64,000 bases of DNA from Zhengitettix transpicula (taxonomy: Eukaryota > Arthropoda > Insecta > Orthoptera > Tetrigidae): assembly GCA_037074705.1 (NCBI GenBank), contig CM073591.1, forward strand, positions 72,894,532 to 72,958,531, written 5' to 3'. The translations under genes were made by a program, and so were the position numbers. Positions 22,887 through 31,495 of this stretch are shown here, in pieces. The notes below the pieces were generated by a model that searched no databases, had not been told where the DNA came from, and saw nothing but the letters and a program-made list of their open reading frames with translations. The stretch's first letter is position 1. Each line of letters opens with the position of its first letter.

Positions 22887-23075
22887 ATTAATCATTACAT
22901 AAATGGCCCAACAACGTGGGGCAAGTTTAATAAATCCACCTTTTTAATTATTACATAAATGGCGCCCAACGTGGGGCAAATTTAATTCATCCCGGTTTTA
23001 TTAATTATTACATAAATGGCCCAACAACGTGGGGCAAATTAAATTCATCCGCGTTTATTAATCATTACAATATAC
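22887..23075 (+). repeat. Tandem array carrying tRNA-Lys primer-binding sites
   Basis: Three units of 56-57 bp and a partial fourth each begin TTATTAATNATTACATAAA. The middle unit then has TGGCGCCCAACGTGGGGC (22960-22977), which equals the 18-nt complement of the 3' end of animal tRNA-Lys used as a primer site by many retroelements. Units one and three carry TGGCCCAACAACGTGGGGC (22904-22922, 23017-23035). Each unit then continues AARTTTAAT...ATCC. The copy number is seen directly. Derivation from a retrotransposon leader is inference. Confidence 0.8.
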
Positions 23076-23079
23076 ATAT

Positions 23080-23960
23080 ATAACGTTTTACAGAAACTGT
23101 TTAAACAGTTTTAATAATTATTTTATTTATATCTGTCGTTGCGATACCATTAAAACGATAGATCAAATAGAACGCATTAGAAGAGAATCAAGGCTCTCAA
23201 AACAATTTTTTATTGGAACGCTAAAGGTTAATACGTGATTAATGAGAATTTCCAGTGACGTCATATAATCTGAAACTTAGCTGAAACTTGAAATATTATG
23301 CACAAATAAGAAAACTTAGAGGAGATTGAGTAATAATGACTACATAGTCAGAGAACGAAATATATTATAAATAAAAGTATAAATGAAACACCGTGAGACG
23401 AAAATAATTCTGATCTGGAACCCACGTGATCGGAAGGCATATCATGGTAAGACAATAACATTAAGATTATCAGGACGAAAGTGTTTAAATATTTGACGAG
23501 CCTACATATAGCCCACTCATGTATTTAATCGTCACTACATTAAATGTAGCCGAGGCTATGCAAATTAATTTTATAGTTTCCAGAACAGAAGACAAATTTA
23601 TTTTCTCTATGACTTGTCTTCTAAAGGCTGATACATCTTACGTGTGTGTGAAATGAAATACAGACATTGTTTTTACCAGTAAAACGAGCGTGGTTATAAT
23701 CTAGTTGTGGATAGTGACATTGCGATTTTTCCAAATTATTTGTATTCTGTAAATAAACTTTCGTGTGTGTTATAAATAATTACCATGACTATGACAAAAT
23801 GAAAAGTTACAATCGTAATGTAATATAGACTGACGTATTCAGACAACCTTGATTGTGTTTGAAATACGGCGAATAAAAACAAATACCACTTTTTAGCTAA
23901 TTACTTAGGAGTTTTAAACACTAGTTTTTCAATGTATGAAAAAAAAGTGTGTTTTGTTTC
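23080..23960. other. AT-rich DNA, no gene recognised
   Basis: If an LTR element lay here its gag region should follow the primer site, but no frame longer than 60 codons or motif is seen. A TGACGTCA palindrome is at 23256-23263. Confidence 0.55.
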
Positions 23961-23967
23961 TCTTAGC

Positions 23968-24113
23968 GTGAAGTAATGTGTCCTTCACGGGTAGGCATAA
24001 ATGATAAATTCCTTTATTTATTGATGTCATCGAACAGAAGGCCAGGAGTAGTTGAGCAAATAAATCTATAAATTTAAACGCCCGTGAAACGTGAAGGACG
24101 AATTGCCTCACAC
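23968..24113. repeat. Imperfect inverted repeat, MITE-like
   Basis: The left arm GTGAAGTAATGTGTCCTTCA is matched by the reverse complement of the right arm, which reads GTGAGGCAATTCGTCCTTCA. Both continue into CACGGG. The overlapping 60-codon minus frame (23929-24111) is a by-product. A similar ATGTCCTTCACGTAAATACA lies near 61242. Confidence 0.5.
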
Positions 24114-24443
24114 TAATAAAAAGTTAAACATTACATTTTAAGTCCACAGCAAAAGAAATCAATTGCCAAATATACAAACTCATATAAGTAATTATAACAC
24201 AGAAATTTTTAGCTGGTTTCTAAACTAACAATAATTCCCCATAGTGTTTTGAGGCCATTCAGATTATGCGTCTGCGCAATATTAAGTACCTATTTCGTAT
24301 TTGAAATATTATGGTTTTTAAAAAATAAAAAGCATTCCGGCGTTAATATTTGAAGCTTATAGATATTTTTTGTATTATATCTGCAAGGTTTTAATATTCG
24401 CTATTTTAATAATAAAAAATTTAAAAATATTTTATTATTTTTA

Positions 24444-24702
24444 AAAAAACTAGAACTTTTGGCATTATTGCTATAATTATCAGATCAACATTTTTTGTAT
24501 ACATATATATATAATTTTTTAAACAACATTTACAAGTCAATAGGAATCTTTAAAAACGACGGTTTTCAATTATAAAAATGACTTGAATATTTTTATACAT
24601 GAAATTCTTGTTGAATTGTAAATGTTTAAAAAATGTCTTATAAAAATTATATATATTTTCAGTACAGATGACTATGGCAATAATACCGAAAGCTCCATTT
24701 TT
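24444..24702. repeat. AT-rich foldback element of about 255 bp
   Basis: The left end AGAACTTTTGGCATTATTGC matches the reverse complement of the right end (GAGCTTTCGGTATTATTGCC). Pairing continues inward through ATATATATAATTTTT, TTTAAACA.CATTTACAA and CAA.A.GAAT to a centre near 24575. Essentially the whole element is one imperfect stem. It has MITE-like structure with no coding capacity. Confidence 0.7.
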
Positions 24703-25840
24703 GAAAAATGATATATGTTATTGCTTTTTTATTTATTTTTCTTATTAAAATGGCGACTGATAAAAATGTTGGAGATAGAATACAAAATCATCAATACGTC
24801 AGTAACATTAAATTTTAATTATTGATATAATATCTCATGTTCAAACGGTATTTCTTGTATAATGTTTTATTTATTTTAGGGAACTTTATTAAATCATTGT
24901 ATACATATCTTAACGTCCCGTTTAAAAAAAGTAATGTCCAATTATGTATAATTATTTAGGATTTATTTAATTACTAAATTAAGGGCAAAATCGAAGCATA
25001 TATAGTGTTATAGACTACTGTCATTTGACATAGCATTCAGTAATACACGGTTTGTCGCAAGCCGTCGTCAAAATTTATACCTATCCATTATACAATACGT
25101 GGATCGAGTGAATTTCTCCATTCGGCTTATACTATTTGATGGTCAGGTAAGCTCGAGTTAATCACAGAAAGCATACGTCAGCCTTGACTGTATTTTTTTA
25201 TAATAAATAGCACCTAGTACAGTCTAATGCAAGCCTGTACAATGGAACAAGATTCATATTTAAAAAGCCACGTGATAAAGGCTCAAGCACTTATTGGTTC
25301 AACGAATGATTATTGTAGTACTAATTCGTAGAATTGACTTGGAAACTTCAGGGACTGGATTTTAAGGCATAAGTTGGTCTCCATAAAAATAACCAAAACA
25401 TATTTCACGAAATGTCGACTATAAGGCACAATAAGTAAACCATTTATTTGATTTCGCTGCCTGCGATGGCTTTTTTAAATTCGCAATGCGATAGTACATT
25501 TACAACGATTTCATCTTTCGAGGGTACCATATAAAAATAATATACTGTGAAAACAGTCAACATAATCACACTCAGATGTCTCGTACTTGATTAAATTTGG
25601 GTTAAATTGTAAACAGACAATTTATGATGAGATTTAAAATATTTGGATTTAACTAGTTACTTCTCAAATTAGTTGTATTACGCTTCCGTATGCGAGGAAT
25701 GGCATCTCTAGAAATTGTAAACTATTTAACACACAAATTATTTTATCTCCAATAAGTAAACCTTATGAAACGGAAAACAAGGGTCACAAAAACGAAATAA
25801 ATTGGTATACAGAATACTAGAGTAACTCCTCGTATCGTGA
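24703..25840. other. AT-rich DNA, no gene recognised
   Basis: Nothing recognised. TCACAAAAACGAAATA near 25784 weakly resembles the start of foldback family B. Confidence 0.6.
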
Positions 25841-26180
25841 GTCGGCGTTTAGTTCCCTCGTGCTTCATAACCTTGGTTGAGATAATCTATCTGGCCCGGC
25901 TAATAATAATATCTCTGGAGCAAGAATAAGACGACAGCTGCCGCGGCAGAGGACTTATTAAATCAGCGAGCTAATGCGCCATGGGACGCGGCCAACTTAA
26001 CTGAGTAATTTTATTGCAGCTGTTCATGGCCGGGACTGCGCCAAACCTGCGGAACCCACTAAACTATAAAACGAGGGGAGACCTAGCACTGCAAACATCT
26101 GCAACAAACGCTCCTTACACGAGGTCCTAGGCGGAGAGACAGCAACGTTTAACTGGCCGCGGAAGCAGCGCTACTACGAA
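25841..26180. promoter_or_regulatory. GC-richer island with E-boxes, candidate enhancer
   Basis: CpG and GC rise sharply. It holds two CAGCTG E-boxes (25935, 26019 region), a perfect palindrome CTGCCGCGGCAG (25938-25949), a homeodomain-like CTTATTAAATCAGC stretch and ACTATAAAACGAGGGG (from about 26061), which has a TATA-like core. No frame over 60 codons and no other copy in the window. Enhancer or promoter function is inference. Confidence 0.35.
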
Positions 26181-27535
26181 ACATTTAGACATGATAATGA
26201 AACTGGTCAAGTACTGTTGCGACAATTCTCTCTATCGAACAAATATTATTATTAAATTCAAATTGTTAGGTTTAACTAAAATTTTAAAATAAACTTGTTT
26301 TACAGCGGAATTGAATTGAAAATTATTTATCACGAAGTAAACTTGCTATATTGCAAATCATGGGTATTAGAAAGATAGACCCTCATAGTTGTAGTAATTT
26401 TAAAAAGAATAAATTATTTTGTTATTTGAGAAACGTTAGAGCATATCTAGAATTTTTAAGGGCCATATTTGTCATAAAATTAAACTTTAATGCAAAATTA
26501 CAATTTCTACATATTAAATTTATTGTATAAACAACGACGTATTAACTTTAAATAAAGCCTTCTTCGAGTTATTACAGTAAATAGGAGAACTTTAAAACGA
26601 AATGATAATTTTCTAAGTTCTGATGTGATGGTGTTGAAAATCCAAATCTGAAATTAATGAAAATTAAAAAAAAACACAAATAAAGTGCAATTGCAGACAT
26701 GAAACTGAAACGTATGTACACTACAATTCATAAAAATCATGTGATATTAAAATAATTCTCCATTGCTCATAAATATAATTTTAGTTTCAAAGTTCTCCCA
26801 AATATTTCTTGTCATTTCCTAATAATTTCCTCATTTTGGGACGAAACGGCGCAGTTCGTAAAATAAATTTTTGTGAGATTAAATTGTAATTTTTTAAAAT
26901 TTATTTTTATAGCTTATACAGCCAAAAATATATAATTTTAATATTATAATTTGCAATTTACAAATCTATTACTGCAAAATTTTTTTGATGCTACATTGAC
27001 AATGATTCAACTATTTTTTGCCACAGAGATGTCAGTTATAAACTTATTTTTTGAGCTCTCACAACGTTAACGTATCTATAATATAGGTTATATATACAAA
27101 AACAGTTACATAGTCTTAACCTCAAGCAATTTTATTACACTATTAAGCCAGAAAAGCATCCATCTTAACTATAATAAATTCAGGAAAAAATAACAGAAGA
27201 AGCCTACATTCGAATCTGAACCACATAAACCATTTTTCTGTCTTTCTGATACTTTAAGTTTAAAGAAATATAATAAATTTTCGAAATATATTCAGATTGT
27301 TTTAAAAAATTCCCAAATTTATATTGGAAACACATATATTGTGTATTATGGAGCTGAGAGTTTCTTATTGTAAAAAATTTTTTTAATAGGAAATATTTGT
27401 CTGAGCTGGAAGCCCGGGAATGTTTTATTTAAATATTTCCCTTTTGTCCCATAGTTCCATGGTATATTGATTCTCTTACTTTAAAGCTCTTATTGTAAAG
27501 AATATTTTATAAGGAATAAGAAAGATAGTCAATAC
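26181..27535. other. AT-rich DNA, no gene recognised
   Basis: Nothing recognised. The stretch has one of the lowest GC contents in the window. Confidence 0.65.
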
Positions 27536-27608
27536 AGACAAAAAAAAGGGTAATATAAATACCACACAACGTGTCTGGGATCCTTGTTCCTTTCGTCAGG
27601 TGAAGCAA
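27536..27608 (-). repeat. Single-arm foldback family A copy with hammerhead-like core
   Basis: On the minus strand it reads CTGACGA (27593-27599), then a self-pairing AGGAACAAGGATCCC, then GACAC in place of GAAAC (27571-27575), then GTTGTGTGGTATTTATATT. The same ending occurs at 36061-36110 and in both arms at 54601-54875. Confidence 0.65.
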
Positions 27609-27684
27609 AACATATTTGAGAAAAGACATCTTGTAAACATAAAACGAAACAGAAGACGTTGCTAGGCGTCAATTGTTAAAATTA

Positions 27685-27748
27685 AAAAAATTACGTCTGA
27701 TTGGCTGTCTTCCTTATTCATTATTTTCAATGAGACGTAAATTTTTTT
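27685..27748. repeat. Short inverted repeat
   Basis: AAAAAAATTACGTCTGATTGG (left) is matched by CAATGAGACGTAAATTTTTTT (right) around a loop of about 23 bases. A similar AAAAATTTACGTCTGATCG precedes the foldback at 54601, so it may be an outer part of the same element type. Confidence 0.6.
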
Positions 27749-27754
27749 AAGATT

Positions 27755-28304
27755 ATTTTTAGGGTAATAGGCTACGTGAGGGTAATTCACATGGTGGCAT
27801 CTCCCCTTTAATAGCATAGAAAGGGATTTGAAAGGGGGGATGCGGAAGGGTAGAGGACGGTAGCCAAGGGTAACTAGGGCCCCCGGGCTATAGTTTAAGG
27901 ATCCTACCCGGCATTCGCCTAAAGAAATGCAGGGGAAACCCTAGAAAAACCTACATCAGGTAGGTCGGGCATTGGGTACTTGTCCCACGCCCTTCCGATA
28001 GCGGGAGAGGAGTTTGCTGTGGGGACGCAGCATTCCCTTCTCCGTGCCTCGACCAGTTTAGGAGTCAGCTGGCCGACTATTGCAATGGGAATAGCGAACA
28101 AGTCTTACCGTATGCCCAAGGTCTGTGACCCCGGAACATACACCTCTCAAAACAGGCCCAGGTGCCTCGGCTTGTGGGAACCTTAGTTCAAAAACGGAGA
28201 GGAAAAGGCATACCCAAAGGTAGCCCCTTTGTATCTCTCCTAAAATTTCTGCATGCGAGAGAACATCCCTCGCAGGTTACCTGCGAGAGAATCCTCTCGC
28301 AGGT
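27755..28304 (-). repeat. Rp540 retroposon, full tandem unit 1
   Basis: This is one of two head-to-tail units. Plus-strand order is T-tract, AGGGTAATAGGCTACG, CCCTTTAATAGCATAG, AGGATCCTACCCGGCATTCG, CTTCCGATAGCGGGAGAGGA, GTCAGCTGGCCGACTA, TATGCCCAAGGTCTGTGACC, then a closing hairpin. The hairpin ACCTGCGAGAG-AATC-CTCTCGCAGGT (28279-28304) is perfect over 11 bp and competes with CTCGCAGGT-T-ACCTGCGAG (28269-28287). The true direction is the minus strand, hairpin first and poly(A) last. Open frames at 27919 (-) and 27980 (+) lie inside it. Confidence 0.9.
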
Positions 28305-28339
28305 CGGCCCGGAACCTTAGTTCATATTTTTCTTTTTAG

Positions 28340-28869
28340 TTTTTTTTTTAGGGCAATAGGCTACATGAGGGTAATCCACTTAGAGCAACTCCCCTTTAAT
28401 AGCATAGGAAGGGATTTGAAAGGGGGGATGCGGAAGGGTAGAGGAAGGTAGCCAAGGGTTAACTAGGGCCCCCGGGCTATATTTTAAGGATCCTACCCGG
28501 CATTCGCCTAAAAGAATGCAGGGAAAACCTTAGAAAAACCTGCATCGGGTAGGTCGGGCATTGGGTACTTGTCCTACGCCCTTCCGATAGCGGGAGAGGA
28601 GTTTGCTGTGGGGACGCAGCTTACCCCTCGCCATGCCTTGGCCTGTTTAGGAGGCAGCTGGCCGACTATTCCAATAGGAATAGCGGACAACTCTTGCCGT
28701 ATGCCCAAGGTCTGCGACCCCGGAACATACACTTCTCAAAACAGACCGAGGTGCCTCGGCATATGGGAACCTTAGTTCAAAAAAAACCCAGAGATGTGAG
28801 AGCATCCCCAAAGGTAGCTCCCGCCAGAGCTCTCTGGGAAGGTTCACCTGCGAGAAATCCTCTCGCAGG
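28340..28869 (-). repeat. Rp540 retroposon, full tandem unit 2
   Basis: It is about 90 percent alike to unit 1 by eye and in the same orientation. It again starts after a run of T (28341-28349) and ends in a hairpin CCTGCGAGA...TCTCGCAGG (28847-28869). The junction between units (28305-28340) carries a second GGAACCTTAGTTCA, a motif also inside the unit near the 5' hairpin. The plus frame 28569-28775 is homologous to 27980-28186 in unit 1. This is expected for a duplicated repeat and not evidence of a gene. Confidence 0.9.
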
Positions 28870-28879
28870 CTTCCTTCCT

Positions 28880-29045
28880 TCTTCTTTTTAGTTCATTTTT
28901 TTTCATTTTAATATTTTATAAGGCTGTGTTTCAGCTGAAGGTTAGGTCGAATAATATTTAACATTGGCAAATAATGTATTTTGTTTTTATACTTGCTAAA
29001 CATGGAACTTAAAATAAATAATACTAATAATATATAGTTACATTA
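28880..29045. other. AT-rich DNA, nothing recognised
   Basis: Short spacer between Rp540 unit 2 and a GC-richer island. Confidence 0.6.
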
Positions 29046-29460
29046 GAACATTAACTCCGACTTTGTGGAGGAAACATTATTAATCACTCCGCAGCAAGAT
29101 TTCGTTTCGGCCATTGACGCAAGTCTCCAAAATTTATTTCTATGGTTTCCATTGCTACAATCATATCTGACCGTTGTTTGTTTGTCCTATTGGTAGCTAT
29201 TAATGAAAATGAAGTCCGTCTCTGTTTGCCCCTGGGCAGACCGCCGCACTCCTGTCGTGGCAGTGTTATTGTGATGTATCGACGACAGTTAGTCGGGGTA
29301 ACACACGGACAGACGCGGTAAACAATAAGGAGCCATCGCTCACAGAGCTGTCGTCTAGCTTCAGGGCTGCACAACACTCCGCAACGCGTCGCTACGTGTT
29401 TGCACAATTAATTGGCACCGCCGGAACCGTGTTTGTTCGCAAACATTCGTATGGACCGTA
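29046..29460. other. GC-richer island with a 107-codon minus frame
   Basis: There is raised GC and CpG. A minus-strand frame (29084-29407, ATG start) encodes a basic, cysteine-containing N-terminal half and AMETIEINFGDLRQWPKRNL near the end. It has no domain I know. It could be an exon, a retroelement remnant or chance. The density of CpG makes a functional island plausible. Confidence 0.25.
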
Positions 29461-31315
29461 GTCGATCTTTTCAGTTTTGCGCTGATCATTTTTTTTGTTG
29501 CTCGTCAGCAAATCTCTCTTGTTCCCAATACCAGCCTTCGACTGCATATCCATCATTATAAAGCTCCTTCGGCCTTTCGATATCTCGGACGTTCCAGAAA
29601 ATTACCGTTACTTAAAATCAGCAGAAGTATTTTTCTCTCGCCTTCTAGAAACAATGTTAGTAAATGCAGCTGCCTCTGCTATATCTTAAATAATAGAAAG
29701 ATATTGTGCCTATTCCTACACTGTTAAATGGATAATTTATTGTGAGACGCAAACCAGAATTAATTACTCACTACATCAACATTATATTTTTGTTCTGTAA
29801 ATATTCTCGGACATTAAAAAATATTTTATTTAAGGGTAAATATCGTATAAATCACGACAGTGACTAGTGGTGCCTCACGATGGCACATATAGTTGAATAT
29901 CTGTAGTCTCGGACCATTATACTAATACTGAATGAATGTTTTCTCGGTTAACGTACATAAGCCGAAGTAATTTTTATTTTGATTAAGTAACAAATGAGAC
30001 TGCAAATGTCATTGTAGCTAAAAGGAAAATGATATAGTTACAACAGAAATAATGGTAGATGCAATCATTAAACTTCTCACAATAAACAGAGACCAATTAA
30101 TTACAAATACTTCTCATGATCATAAATGTTCTATGTTATAACGAAGAAAACACAGTGACCACTAATATTGTACGTTTTTAAAAAGTAAGAAAATATATTA
30201 GTAATTATATAGTTATTTTTCGAAACATTTGAGCAAATATATGTGTAGAAAATTAACATATAAGTTTGAAAGGTTTATCATTCAGGGTGTAATAATAAGA
30301 ACATCAATGGTAAACAATTTTAATATGATACTGAATATTTAAAGTACATAAGGAAAAAAAAATTAGTAACCTTGGATAATGCCAGTTGGCTAACAAAATT
30401 TTTTAATGCAATTATGGCGTCTACTATTTTTGTATGATAAATCTAAAAGAAGTTTGAAATGTTACACGTATTTCCTAATTATAATATGTAATGATGTGAA
30501 ATAACAGAATATAATAAATATTATGCTCGCATTTGTGGTACTGAAACTGCTGGACATTCAGCAAATATCTAATATAGAAAACTATTGAAGGTATCAAAAA
30601 ATCAAAGTAGAAATTAAATATAATTACGTAAATTTGAAAAGTAGAATTATGTATACAAAGTCCAATGAATATAAACTAGAAACGTGTTTTATTCGGTCAA
30701 TTTTTGTATGAATTTCCACGCCAAGCGCATCCTGTAACTTTGGTGTTTGGTTCTATATAAGGATTTCTCCTTCAGTGAGAAGGGTTTAAATCGGAAAATA
30801 TTGTAATACTGGTTTACTGGCGCAAGATAAGTTTTTATAGGCTCTCAATATCGATCACAGATTCTCATGCCTACGAACAATGAAAGTATTGAAGACCTTC
30901 TCAAATTTAGAAATAAATTGCCTTATTTCATGGAGGTAATGAAATGAAGAATAGCAGATAATTGCGCAGTGGATTGGTTTAAAAATACAAATGTAGATTA
31001 TAAAGTAATATTTTTTTGTTTCAGATCTATCTCTATTAGCATTTCACTGATCTTGGGAAGTATCTGCATTGTTGTAGTATTTATGTAAATGTTTACTAAT
31101 GGTTTTTAAATTACATTTACAAATGTATTAAAGAATTAACGGATATAATTTTATTTATTTATTGAAAATAATGCAGAATAATAATTCTATCTCAAGGTTT
31201 AGGCCTAATGAGAAAAATTTGGTTGTTGAACAATTAAAAAATATTAATTGAATTCAAATTCCTAATAAATGAATAATTGCAGGGTTTGCTTACATATTCT
31301 AATTGAATATTTAAG
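29461..31315. other. AT-rich DNA, no gene recognised
   Basis: Nothing recognised beyond a 64-codon plus frame (29495-29689) without motif. Confidence 0.65.
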
Positions 31316-31491
31316 AAGTGATTGGCGCCGCGGACAGGTAAATAGGACGCAGCTTCCTCTTTTCCGGAATTGTCTAGTCTCGTAGTTCTCCGTGTTGCTG
31401 CCTCTCTTTCTCCAAAAGAGGATGGGTCATCAATTTTTGCCCCTATTTTCTGAGGGTCAAAAAACATGCTACACATCACACCATGTCCCAC
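31234..31491 (-). CDS. Hypothetical 85-codon open frame, possible exon remnant
   Basis: The first 60 codons have ordinary protein composition with charged residues, for example FDPQKIGAKIDDPSSFGERE and ATRRTTRLDNSGKEEAA, in a locally GC-richer patch (31320-31495). The last 25 codons are AT-driven. I see no known domain and the frame closes in AT-rich DNA. It may be the end of a decayed mobile-element protein or an exon followed by intron sequence. Low confidence. Confidence 0.18.
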   Translation of the reverse strand: MGHGVMCSMFFDPQKIGAKIDDPSSFGEREAATRRTTRLDNSGKEEAASYLPVRGANHFLNIQLEYVSKPCNYSFIRNLNSINIF

Positions 31492-31495
31492 ACGA

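Noticed and set aside
22887..23075. CRISPR array
   Set aside because: Three regular units look superficially array-like, but the spacers are also repeated and the units hold a retroelement primer site. The genome is eukaryotic.
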